In this document: positions 34,703 through 45,536 of the stretch, one piece after another | Position numbering within the stretch: position 1 is the stretch's first letter | How the letters are laid out: the number at the start of each line of letters is the position of its first letter | Assembly: GCA_003971905.1 (NCBI GenBank) | Contig: RSEE01000002.1 | Coordinates: 434,001 to 498,000, forward strand | DNA length: 64,000 nt | Direction: 5' to 3' | Source of the DNA: Moniliella sp. 'wahieum' | Lineage: Eukaryota; Basidiomycota; Moniliellomycetes; Moniliellales; Moniliellaceae | Notes under the pieces: model-generated | What the model saw: the letters and a program-made list of their open reading frames with translations, nothing else | Database searches by the model: none | Told to the model about the DNA's origin: nothing | Program-made: the position numbers and the translations under genes

Positions 34703-36339
34703 TTAACTCTTGGGTCTCGCCCGGACGCCAAGGCGCAAAGTGTTAGGATCTTTGGGTACAACCTCGGGGCGCCAGCGCCATCGCGTTTTCTTCGGCCGAC
34801 AGCTGGCCCAATAGCGCATTCGCAATGTATCCCCCATGACTGCATCATGTGATGAAACGCATTCCCACAGTCGCCCGTGGCCAGTAACAGGGCCTGACCA
34901 AAGGCCGGATGAAAGTCCAGCAGGAACTCCTCGTCTGAACTATCGGTGCACAGCAGATACACACATCCGTAATCGGTTTGTGGGCAAACCGAGGCAGCCA
35001 TTGCTGGATCAAGGCGCGAATCTCGCGCGAAAACATACCTCGGGAACAGCAAATTTGGTCTCGGGCGGCTCAGAGACGGTGCCGTTGGAATGGGTATAGC
35101 CGGATACTCGTTGCAGATCTTGATCTGGTGGTCGTCTGAAGGCTCAAAAAAGAAGCTAGGCAGCGGGGAGGGAGGTATACGAATCAGTACCATGCGCATC
35201 AGCTCAGACAACCCAAGGACGTACCCTTTGACAGGGTGGTAAATCACCGGCATGCCCTTGAGCGGCGCCGCCTCTTCGGGCGTCAACTGCAAATGTCCCA
35301 CTGTCCAGCACTGAAGTAGCTTTCGTCAGCGCTCAGCCCCAGCCAACCTACATGGTGCATACACAGCCAAGCAAACAGCAAGACGTACCTTGGCCACCAC
35401 TTGACGCTGTAGATCCACCAACGCCGGAGCCCACGCTCCAGCACACAGCACCACATGCTCCTCTTTCCACACCTTGCCATCTTGGGTCGTCAACTGCACA
35501 CCTCCCTTGCCCCCCGGAGCGTCCCACGGGCAAGGTGGACCACCTTGCCCGCCGCTCCGGTGAGGTAAGTGACGCCCAACCGCTGCGCCTCAGTCGCAGC
35601 CGCTAGCAACGCGCCGCGCGCATGCACCCACCCTTCTACCATTGAACAGCGCATACCACTCGTCGGTCTTGGTCCCGAGCCAAGCCAAGGCCGGCACTTT
35701 ACTCTGCACCTGTCCCTGATCGCCCTGGAGCAGCGTGAGGCTGTTGCGATAAAACTCATCCCGAGCAAGGTGCGTGTAAATCGCCCGTATCCTCTGCCTC
35801 CTCCGATCCTTGGTCCGATACCTTGACCCGCCCCACTTCGTGCCAGTAGGGTCGGTACACAGGATCCTGCCGCCACGCATTCGTGATGCGCTGCGCCATC
35901 GCCCCGTAAAACGGGTTGAGCGTATCGTTCCCCAAAATCTACGCACACACACATACGCGCGAGCAGGGAGGTGGATGTGTACAGGGGTACTACGAGTTAG
36001 CCTCCATATCCGTTCCAGCCGAGGCGGGTAATGAGGAGGCCTGAGGGGGGAGGACAGGCGCCTGGACACGTACCTTGTTCAAATCATTCCCGGCGCTCAC
36101 CTGACTAGGCGGCGCATGGGCATCAAGAGCCACCACATTGGTGAACCCGCGTCGGGCCAAGGTAAGCGCCAGCGACGCTCCAAACGTGCCGGCACCGCCA
36201 ACGATGATGATGCGCGTATCGGGGAGAGAGAGGGAAATAGCGGTACGAATGCGGTCAGACGGCAGAGTGGGGAAACCCGGTGGTGGTAAGGAGCCTGGAC
36301 AGGAGTGGTAGTGAGCCAAGCAGCTGGGGATGGATACAT
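34703..36339 (-). CDS. FAD-dependent amine oxidase (DAO fold; fructosyl-amino-acid/saccharopine oxidase-like)
   Basis: On the minus strand, TRIIIVGGAGTFGASLALTL (about 36195-36255) is the N-terminal FAD-binding GxGxxG Rossmann motif, and RRGFTNVVALDAHAPPSQVS gives the acidic beta2 end. A GTACGT intron follows (about 35940-36073). Later pieces are EGWVHARGALLAAATEAQRL, VWKEEHVVLCAGAWAPALVD (about 35420-35480), GHLQLTPEEAAPLKGMPVIY, FFFEPSDDHQIKICNEYP, TDSSDEEFLLDFHPAFGQAL, LLATGDCGNAFH and a C-terminal RWRWRPEV motif, with stop at 34703. The GFFFEP...KICNE and ATGDxGxAF...WRWRPE motifs are those of fungal fructosyl amine, L-pipecolate and L-saccharopine oxidases, flavoenzymes that oxidise secondary amines and make H2O2. 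The exact substrate cannot be read from this. The start is uncertain (ATG 36339 needs one frame repair). Many frame breaks are present. Confidence 0.75.
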
Positions 36340-36343
36340 ATGC

Positions 36344-36364
36344 ACGTTAAACGTTAAACGTTAA
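36344..36364. repeat. (AACGTTA)3 palindromic heptamer array
   Basis: Three in-phase units, starting ACGTTAA at 36344. The palindrome is AACGTT with A as the spacer base. It lies directly at the 5' end of the oxidase gene. Confidence 0.75.
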
Positions 36365-37732
36365 CGTGCGGGGCGGGAGCTGGCGGCTGCCCAGGAGCCA
36401 GACACCGTCGCAACATGGTGCCCCCTTACCGACCGGTTGGTTTCCCGCAACGAGTGCAACGCTTAACGCGTAACGGTTGCTAGGAATTAATAATTCGGCC
36501 TCGGGAGATACCGCGCGGAGATCAGAGAATGCCGAGCGGTCGCTCACACCAGCGTCTTGGGCCACCCTTTCCGCCCGTTCCCGCACTCTCGGCTAGCGGA
36601 AGCGATTGGAACTATTCCACATCTGCATCATGCATCAGTACTGCGACTCAGTACTCAATCTGAGTCCACCACACTCTGCCTGCTGGGTAGTACCGACAAC
36701 CGACAACCGGATCGAGCCATGTGCTTGAAGAACCATATGGGGTCTTCTACGTGAACCGGTGAACGTGAACCCCCGAAGTAACGAGAAGCCAATGCGAAGG
36801 GTGCTTACGCTTTAGGTTCCCGTTTTGTCCCCGGTCGTTCTTGCTTCGTGTCAACTTCATTTCCAACAACATCTGTGGCTCTCGTGATTTCCTTGATGGA
36901 CCGACTGTTCGGTATCGGGGATACTTCGGGCTTGTCGGCCATCATCCACCTGGCTAAGCTGCCCCTCCTACGATGTGGGCCTCGTAGGTTGAAGCTCAAA
37001 GTGTCCATCGTTCATCGTTCAGGTCAAACCGCGTTCAACACAGGGGGGTATAACCGGTAATTGGCCACTTTTTCAAAAGTCGATTACGATAGCTCCCGTC
37101 GGTACGGGGACTGGGAGAGAGCTGGTCAAATGGTCAAACGTATTGGGGGAGAAAAGAGCTGTGGCAAACCAAGTGTCATCAGATCTCAGAGATCTCAGAG
37201 TCGATGTCAGTACTTGAGACTCAAGTCTGAGATCTGACTAGCTGGCCTTTCTTAGTATAATCAGGTGTGTCGGAGTTACTAGAGTTACCGTATGCGTTAC
37301 TGGGAGGGGTATCGATTTTTTGCACGATTGTCGATTACCGGCCTTACCAGTTATCGATTACCGAGATCTAGGTAGCACTTAGTACTGCTTAATAGTTATC
37401 TCGTAATCGCGTAATCGATAATCGAGGGTGCAGGGTGTATAGTTGCGCCCAGATCTGTGTGTGCTAGCATTGCATGAGGCCATGAGGCACACCACCGCTG
37501 GCACACCGTGCGAAACGTCACCCGCGTCACTAGTCACTAATTATACACTGGTACTCAGATACTCAGTATTCAGTAAGATATAGTCACTCAGGACAGCTTA
37601 ATGTCGTCTCAGGCCGGTCTCAGGAGTCTCACTACCATGAAAGTCACACGCACACAAGGGGAAAAGATAGGAAAAGACAGGAAAAGACATCAAAAAGCTT
37701 GGCAAAACAGCCCGCTCCAAAGCAACTAACTA

Positions 37733-37746
37733 AGCGCTTAAGCTTC
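37733..37746. repeat. Mixed heptads AGCGCTT + AAGCTTC
   Basis: Two contiguous heptads with different palindromic cores (AGCGCT and AAGCTT) in the same 7-bp phase. Confidence 0.65.
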
Positions 37747-38780
37747 CGTAAGTAGCGCTATACAAGCGTTATCTGTAGTGTTATTGGACATTGAACGTTA
37801 GAAACGTGCTATAAACATGCAAATGACGTTAGGCACGTTTTGGTGATACGTTTTTGTCGAGCTGAGCGCGTCAACGCGTCAAACGTCAGACTCAGTCTGT
37901 CTGAGTAACTCAGTCAAACGTCGAAGCTTGAAGCTTAAAGCTTAAAGTCCTACCACTGTCCTACCACCAAAACAGCTAAAGACAAAGCCGGCATGACATG
38001 CATGACATGCATGACTCTTGGCGTTCACGTTCATTAAGCTGTACCAGCTGCACCCCGCATTCAAAGCCCTTGTCTAATTTGGCGTGGGATGCTCAGCAGC
38101 GCTCAGCCGCTCAGGCTGAGCCGTTGACCAGATCTGAGAAAGATGGGAGTGAGCCTATTGGTATTCTTAAGAGGACGAGGATGAGAATGATTAATGATGG
38201 GCGGCTGCTTCGTAATACCAAAAAGAACCTCTTCAAGCTCAGCCTCTGAGCCTCACGGCTGAACGCAATCGCCCCCCTCCAGTTTCCTGTTCGGTACATT
38301 CCTTTCTATCTTCCTTCTGGCAAGGCAGAGTATTCTCTTCTCTAGCCTTTCTTCTGTATAATTCTCCAGGCGCAATGTGCAATACACCATTGCAAGAACG
38401 CCATCAACTGCCTACTCTCTCTGCTCTTTCGTCTACAGCGTACTTGTAGGCCTCCCAACTATCACCTAACATTTGAAAGGTGATATATGATACGAGGTGG
38501 TTTCCTGCCTCAGGCTGAGGTCCTCAGCCTGAGCGCCCGCAGCGCACCGGCCTCAGCGCCCTCAGCGCCTCAGCCCCCAAGCAGCTCAGTCAGTAAAGTT
38601 GAAGCTCTGCCATAGACAAAGAAACGCAGCTGCGCCTAAACCGACCTGCTCATCTGATGTGGGCTACGTGTTGGCCCCCAGAAGCCCAAGGCCCAAACCT
38701 GTTTAGATTGTCCAGGTATCGTGTATCTCCTGTTTGCGAAGTAGCCCATTTTGCTGATGACGCGGTGACGCTTTGCGAAG

Positions 38781-38842
38781 TAACTAGTAACTAATAGTAA
38801 CTAGGTAACTAGGTAACTAGTAACCGGTAACCTAACCAGTAA
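38781..38842. repeat. TAACTAG / GTAAC repeat block
   Basis: Repeated TAACTAG (rotation ACTAGTA) with one-base length variants, passing into GTAACCGGTAACC. The palindromes ACTAGT and ACCGGT are present. Confidence 0.65.
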
Positions 38843-39521
38843 CCTGTTTTGCTGGTGACGACGTGACGCGGTGACGCGGACGACGAGATCTTTCCTATGC
38901 TTTTGTTTATCAAACTGAAGGCACCAGTACGCAGTGCGCGGGATTTCACATGTGATTCGTGATGTTGATACACGAAGATGCACCAACTCTGAGCCTGAGC
39001 CCTGAGGTCCTCACGCGTTACGCCTCAGGGCCGGAGCCTGCCTGAGCGTTCAGGCTGAGCGGCTATAAGCTGCTATAGGGGAGCATATCTGATCCTAATG
39101 CGCTCATGCGTTCATGGGAATGGTAGTCGAGCTTTGAGATACACCAAGTTCTCTCAGATCTCAGGAATATAATACATGTTCTTCGTTCCAAATAATATCA
39201 AGGAGAGATGAGATCACCAGAACTACATCAGGCGATCCAGAACTCGAGTCCACGTCGAGATCCCTGCCCGCCTGGCATTTTGGATGTTGGATGCTGGACG
39301 GTGGTCAATATTCAATGGACGGGTGGACGGTTGGATGGACGGTTGGATGGATGGACGGATGCACAAGAGAAGGTACTAGTAGAAACCAAGGCGGGTGTGG
39401 TGTGAGCACGTGACCGAGTGACCCTAGTAGTCCCGATATGGCATTCTGTGTGATTCTCAGATTCTGAGATTCTGAGATTCTGAGAATGGGTGTGGGACGT
39501 AGCGATGATCATCGATCATTG

Positions 39522-39556
39522 ATTAATGATCGATGATCGATGATCTGAGAGATCTG
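39522..39556. repeat. Five contiguous heptads with changing palindromic cores
   Basis: Reads ATTAATG, ATCGATG, ATCGATG, ATCTGAG, AGATCTG in perfect 7-bp phase. Four of the five units are a 6-bp palindrome plus G, with three different cores. Confidence 0.75.
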
Positions 39557-40033
39557 CGATGGTCGATGGTCGATGGATGTCAATGAGATCCGAGATGGAA
39601 AAGCGCCGAAACCTCGTAGGCGGTGCGCCAGACAGCAGAAAATGGATTTTCGATGTTGTCGATGATCAACACAAGTAGGAGACCAGGCATCGAGGCTGCC
39701 GATAGCTTCATCGATCAACCATCGATGGCCAGGTTAGTAACAGTTTAGCGTTTGAAATTGAACCTGGTTAGCTTGGGCTGGTCACCGGTCAGGCCGGTCA
39801 CCGGTCATCGAGGTCATCGTAATTCGCTCTGACCTCCAAGCATTGTGAGTAAAATTTAAAATCAACCAACCCTGGTTTGAAATTTGATCGATGGTCCCGC
39901 CCGCCGAGTCGTGCCAAGAAAACATCGTCCAATTAAATTAAACCAACCAAATCGTCTCGAGAACAAGTTAAAGTTTAGAGGGTGGTTTGGGGTACAAGGG
40001 TGTTTTTTCCCTTTCTTTGGGACACACGCTATT

Positions 40034-40054
40034 ACGCGTTACGCGTTACGCGTT
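40034..40054. repeat. (ACGCGTT)3 palindromic heptamer array
   Basis: Three perfect units, flanked by ATT and ACGGG. The palindrome is ACGCGT and the seventh base is T. A related copy lies at 63060-63080. Confidence 0.85.
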
Positions 40055-40649
40055 ACGGGATACGGATATGCAAAGGGGGGGAAGGACTTGGCGTGGATTG
40101 AGAAGAACCGCACCAGGTGCACCACGCAAAATCAATAATCAACCGTCGGGAAAACGGAAGGGAGAAAGGGAGAGGTACAAGATTACTAGGTGGTGAGAAA
40201 ACCCACTAGCGCTCTGAGATCTGAAGATAACGCTCACTGACTGAGGGGTTCAGGCGGAGCGCTCGCTCCACGTGGGCCCTAAGCCTTAAGGCGGCCTAAG
40301 GCCCGCGATAATCGATAAACGTTGAACTCCGCTGCTATACCAGAGCGCGGCCTGAACGCCTTGAAGCTTGAAGCTTGACAGGTACCACAGGCATGGCCCG
40401 ACAGGATGACAGGAAAGGGGGGCGCGGCGGTCAGAAGAGCGCGGCGCTTGGAAAGCCAACGGTTACCACAGCGCCAGAAGCCAGAAGCAGAAGCCACACA
40501 TGCGCGATGGGGGCGCTGCTATAGAAGCCACGCGAGGAACGCGTGCTAAGCGCTAAGCCTTAGCGCTCAGGCTGGCCCAGGCTGTCAGCGCCAGCGCTGT
40601 AGGTGCTAATGACACACCGAACCAACTATAATCAGCCTGGTCGCTAGTC

Positions 40650-40696
40650 ACTAGTCACTAGTTGCCAGTCTCTTCAAGCTTCAAGCTTCAAGCTTC
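40650..40696. repeat. ACTAGTC and AAGCTTC arrays side by side
   Basis: GCTAGTC, ACTAGTC, ACTAGTT in phase (40643-40663), then three perfect AAGCTTC units at 40676-40696. Confidence 0.8.
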
Positions 40697-42353
40697 AGAC
40701 CTTCATATCTCAGAAGTAGAAACGGTGCGTACCAGCTCGGCGCGGCTGGGGCTGCCGGCGGAGCGGCGGCGGGATTGTTTTGATTGCAGGCGGTTTGCTT
40801 TGATAGGGGAACTATGTCAGCGCCATGTCAGTTACGAGCAGCGGTGGAAGGCTGGGCACTTGTCGGGGGTGGTGGTGAGTACTGCCTACTGTTGAATGTT
40901 TGGCTCTGCATTTTGTCACTCACGTAGAACATGGGTGCAGGGGAAACGCGGGTAATTTGAGACCAGCCCTTGCATAGCCCAAATCCTCCCGCCGTGCGCC
41001 GCCGCGCCTCAGGGGGGGCTGGGGTGTCCTGCATCCTGCTTCCTGGCACGTCCTAACCGGTGACTGGTGAGTCAGCACCCCGCGTTCGGGGGGGCGCAGG
41101 GCACAGGGCGCGTCAGAATGCAATGAGGCTGGCACCGTGCCTGTCTTCCGGAAGCGCATATATGGCACATGATGTGCACGATGCATGATGCACGAAGCAT
41201 GAGTGTCTGACGGCTGGGGGGCTGACAGTGGCCTAGTGACCGAACGCGGAACCCTCAACCCATGTTGGATTTGGGGTGCGTGTGCGCGGATGCGGGAATG
41301 GTTCAAGATGCAGCACCAGGCGGCAGCTGAGCGGCGGAAGGGCCCTGGTGCGCGTGCCTGCCGAGCCAGGCGAGAGAGGAGCCAGCGGCGGCCTGGCCGC
41401 GCAAGCGCAAGCGCGCGTGGCTCGGCTGGACCCGTGCCTGCTGTCAACACACTGCTACCACCGCAGCCACGCGCGGCAGACCAATCCAAACGCTGTATCC
41501 ATCATCCATCACGCACCCTCCAACGGTGCCAGAGAAAATTCAATATTGAACGAAGAACGTTCAACTCACGCTTCAAGGGTCCCACGTCGCAAGTCACATG
41601 TTCGGCATCAAGTGTATCACCTGGCCCGCCGAACCATGCTCGAGGAGGAGCAGCCTCCGCTCAGACACTGGCGCTGGGGTACCCCCAGCGCGCACCCCCG
41701 GCTGGTACTGCGCCTGCGCCAAGGCGCCCGGGTAAAGACGGCCGACGCACGGATGAACACGGCGGCAGCGCCTGGTCCTGCGTTGTCAACGGTCAACACG
41801 TTCAACTGCGTACTGAGTACACTGAGCCAGATCGGTGAGCCTGGGATGGGTGACTATCGAGTGCCAGCGCGCTGGGATGGATGGGATGCGAGCCCATCGC
41901 AGGATGCATGACGCAGGACGCATGACATGCGAAACAGCAGGCCGGCGGGGTGCGAGAAGAAATGGGGCGAGAGTGTCGCCGTGCGCGGCGGGGGGCGGGC
42001 GGGGTGCGGGCGGCGGCACGGGGGCAGCGTGCGCGCGTGCGGCTGGGTCGGCCCAGCGGAGCCAGTGTGCCGGCCGGCTGCACCTGCTCGGAGCGCCCCA
42101 GCCCAGCCGCCCGCACGGCGCGGCAGGCCGATCGAACCCAGCGGCCGTAGAGTTCGTCCGCAGACATCGCGGCCGCAAACAACGCGTCGGTGCCTTGCGT
42201 GCCTGCCGCCGCAGCGCGCCACTGTCGCCCTCGGTGCACTGGCCCCCACGCGACCTGGGCAGCGCACATCCATCCTGCCCGACACTGCCCCCCGGCCGCC
42301 CTTGTCGTGCGCGCTGCCTGCCAGGCCAGCATGAACAGGGAACGCTGGCAGGC

Positions 42354-42359
42354 TTATAA
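42354..42359 (+). promoter_or_regulatory. TATA-like element of PMA1
   Basis: TTATAA 174 bases upstream of the PMA1 ATG, followed by a long C/T-rich tract (about 42380-42530) as often seen before strongly expressed fungal genes. Assigned by position and motif only. Confidence 0.4.
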
Positions 42360-42532
42360 GCGCATCGGTCCGCCAGCTGCCCCTCACATCTGTCCTCCCG
42401 CCCCCCCCACCACCCGACCGCCTCTTCCCCACCAACCGCGCCTGCGCCCCCGCCGCCTGGCCGCGCCCTCCGCCAACCCTTCCGACTTCCCCCCCCTCCC
42501 CCCACCCCCCCCCCTCTTCGGACAATCCGACC

Positions 42533-45500
42533 ATGTCTGACGAGTACGCCAAGGGCTCCTACGGAGCCCAAGTCAACGACGAGTACGCCTCGCTTCTCGA
42601 CTTTATCAAGGCCCAGAAGGCCGCCAACGCCGATGAGGGCGAAAACAACGACGTTCACATCGTCCGCAAGCGCGAGTTCCTCCGTCCCTGGAAGGTGCGC
42701 GAGGTCCGCGTCAACAAGGACGGCGAGGCCGAGACGGTCGCCCCCAAAGTTCCCGCTAGCTGGTATGTGTCCTTTTTCTTCGCGTGTCTTTCTGCACTTG
42801 CTTCAGAACCGATGTTGACCTTTGTTTTCTCTAGGCTCGAGACCTCGATGCAGCAGGGTGTCTCTGACGCGGATGTCCAAACCCGCCGCGCTCAGTTCGG
42901 CTACAACGAGCTTGAGGCTCCTTCGGAGAACCTCTTCCTCAAGTTCCTCGGTTTCTTCAAGGGTCCTATTCTTTACGTTATGGAGTTGGCCGCTGCTCTC
43001 GCCGGTGGTCTGCGTGACTGGATTGATCTTGGTGTCATTTGCGGTATCTTGGCGCTCAACGCTTTCGTCGGTTGGTACCAGGAGAAGCAGGCTGGTGACA
43101 TTGTCGCCCAGCTGAAGGCTGGTATTGCTCTTCGCGCTTTCGTTATCCGCAACGGTCACGAGGTTGAAATTGAGGCCCGTGAGGTCGTTCCCGGTGACAT
43201 TGTTATTGTTCAGGACGGTCAGACCGTTCCTTGCGATGGCCGTCTTCTTGCCGACTACGCCGACAAGGACGGATCCCAGGCTGCTGCTATTCTCGAGAAG
43301 GCTCGTGCCACTGCCACGGTGAGGACGATGACGAAGGTGTCGACAAAGGCCCTGCTATCATTGCCTGCGACCAGTCGGCCATTACTGGCGAGTCGCTTGC
43401 CGTTGACAAGCACATTGGTGACACCGTCTTCTACACCACTGGCTGCAAGCGTGGGAAGGGTTTCGTGCTCTGCACGGACATTGCCAAGCAGACCTTTGTC
43501 GGCCGTACCGCTGCCCTTGTGCTCGGCGGTGAGTCGCAGGGTCACTTCCAGAAGGTTATGGACTCGATCGGTACTGCTCTTTTGGTTCTTGTCATGGCCT
43601 TCGTCGTTGGCTTCTGGATTTCCGGCTTCTTCCGCCACACGGGCATTGCTGAGCCCAAGGAGAACAACTTGCTCACCTACACCCTGATCTTCCTCGTTGT
43701 CGGTGTGCCCGTCGGTCTTCCTTGCGTTACCACCACCACCATGGCTGTCGGTGCCGCTTACCTTGCCAAGCGCCAGGCCATTGTGCAGAAGCTTACTGCC
43801 ATTGAGTCGCTTGCCGGTGTCGATGTGCTCTGCTCGGACAAGACTGGTACCCTTACTGCCAACAAGCTTTCCATTCACGAGCCCTTCACCTCGGAGGGTG
43901 TTGACGTTAACTACATGATGGCTGTTGCCGCCCTCGCCTCGTCGCACAACGTTCAGTCTCTTGACCCCATTGACAAGGTTACCATCTCGACTCTGAAGGA
44001 CTACCCCGGTGCCCAGGAGGAGCTCGCCTCGGGCTGGATCACCCACCGCTTCACTCCCTTCGACCCCGTGTCCAAGCGTATCACTGCCGAGGTTGAGAAG
44101 GATGGCAAGCAGTACATTGCTGCCAAGGGTGCCCCCAACGCTATCCTCAAGCTGTGCCAGCCCGACCCTGAGCAGGCCGCCCAGTACCGCAAGGTGGCTG
44201 GTGACTTTGCCTCCCGTGGTTTCCGTTCGCTCGGTGTTGCCATCAACGATGGCGAGTGGCACCTCCTTGGTCTCCTGCCCATGTTTGACCCTCCTCGTGC
44301 TGACACGGCTGCGACGATTGCCGAGGCCCAGAACTTGGGTATTGCCGTCAAGATGCTTACGGGTGACGCTGTCGCTATTGCCAAGGAGACCTGCAAGATG
44401 CTTTCGCTCGGCACCAAGGTGTACGACTCGCAGCGCCTGATCGGATCCGGTGGTCTTGCCGGCTCGGCCATTCACGACTTTATTGAGGCTGCCGACGGTT
44501 TCGCTGAGGTGTTCCCTGAGCACAAGTACCAGGTCGTCGAGATGCTCCAGCACCGTGGCCACTTGGTTGCCATGACCGGTGACGGTGTCAACGACGCTCC
44601 CTCGCTCAAGAAGGCCGACTGTGGTATTGCTGTGGAGGGTGCTTCGGATGCTGCTCGCTCGGCTGCTGATGTTGTGTTCCTGGACGAGGGTCTGTCGACC
44701 ATCATTACCTCGATCAAGGTCGCTCGCCAGATTTTCCACCGCATGAAGGCGTACATCCAGTACCGTATCTCGCTCTGTCTCCACCTTGAGATCTACCTGC
44801 TTCTGTCGATCTGCATCCGTGACGAGGTGATCCGCGCCGACCTGATTGTCTTTATCGCTCTTTGCCGACTTGGCCACCATTGCCATTGCGTACGACAATG
44901 CCCCCGCTGCCAAGGAGCCCGTCGAGTGGCAGTTGCCCAAGATTTGGGTCATCTCCACCATCCTCGGTGCCCTGCTTGCTGCTGGCACCTGGATCGTCCG
45001 TGGCACCCTCTTCCTCCCCGACGGTGGTATCGTGCAGAACTTCGGTAACCTCCAGCTCATTCTCTTCCTTGAGGTTTCGCTCACGGAGAACTGGCTCATC
45101 TTTGTCACGCGTCTTGGCTCGGGCACTTCGGACGAGAACACCATTCCTTCATGGGAACTTGTTGGTGCCATTCTCGGTGTCGATGCGCTTGCCACTCTCT
45201 TCACTCTGTTCGGCTGGCTCGGTGGCCCAATTGCCCGCTACATCCACTCGCCCCGCTTGCGCCACAACAAGCACAACTGGACCGACGTCGTGACCGTTGT
45301 GCGTGTGTGGGCCTACTCGATCGGTGTCACGATCATCATCACCGTCGTGTACTACGTGCTGAACAAGCTCGAGTGGATCAACCGTATGGGCCGCCGCGTT
45401 CGTTCGACCAAGAACGAGGTGCTGGAAGACTTCTTCACCAACTTGCAGCGTTACTGTCGTGCACGAGAAGTCGGAGGAGGGCGAGCCTGACATTTACTCG

Positions 45501-45536
45501 TTCGCCACCCGTCTCGAGGTTGACGACGATGAGTAA
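42533..45536 (+). CDS. PMA1: Plasma-membrane H+-ATPase (P3A-type), Pma1
   Basis: This pump exports protons with ATP and energises nutrient uptake and pH control at the plasma membrane. ATG 42533 opens MSDEYAKGSYGAQVNDEYAS. One intron, 42763-42834, splits Trp in ASW|LETS. Visible parts are the first membrane pair (KFLGFFKGPILYVMELAAAL), the actuator domain (VVPGDIVIVQDGQTVPCDGR; SAITGESLAVDKHIGD, TGES-type loop), and LTYTLIFLVVGVPVGLP. The phosphorylation motif is CSDKTGTLT (Asp at 43837-43839), followed by the nucleotide domain (KGAPNAILKLC), the hinge MLTGDAVAIAKETC and TGDGVNDAPSLKKADCGIAV. The membrane end includes ADLIVFIAL and LATIAIAYDNAPAAKEPVEW. The C-terminus is KSEEGEPDIYSFATRLEVDD and stop 45534-45536. 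Three frame breaks: near 43318 (GG for GGG), 44862 (one CT copy missing) and 45452 (one GT missing). Codon choice is strongly biased, as in highly expressed genes. Its length is about 970 residues once joined, near the family norm of 920-950. Confidence 0.95.

Larger units (their letters stand above)
36365..42532. other. Gene desert of short palindromic repeats, ending in the PMA1 promoter
   Basis: About 6.2 kb with no open frame longer than about 110 codons until the GC-rich stretch past 41 kb, where the longer frames are antisense shadows. It is visibly less GC-rich at 37-40 kb than the genes. It is crowded with short palindromes: heptamer arrays at 37733-37746, 38781-38842, 39522-39556, 40034-40054, 40650-40663 and 40676-40696, AGATCTCAG at 37181-37198, ATTCTGAG at about 39458-39486, and CTCAG/CTGAG blocks at about 38095-38120, 38505-38570, 38985-39060 and 40205-40260. 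The last about 180 bases (TATA-like TTATAA at 42354-42359, then a C-rich tract) form the likely PMA1 promoter. No transposon ORF is seen. Confidence 0.6.

Noticed and set aside
36365-42532. Degenerate transposon or virus relic in the gene desert
   Set aside because: No polymerase, integrase, transposase or capsid-like peptide in any frame, and no long terminal or inverted repeats; only short palindromes.
41786-42658. Overlapping open frames on both strands before PMA1 (up to 290 codons)
   Set aside because: GC-rich promoter DNA with few stops. The frames conflict with each other and one runs into PMA1 antisense; no domain.
43255-45204. 649-codon open frame antisense to PMA1
   Set aside because: It mirrors the strong codon bias of a highly expressed gene, which removes stops on the opposite strand. 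The sense strand is clearly PMA1 and the antisense protein shows no family likeness.
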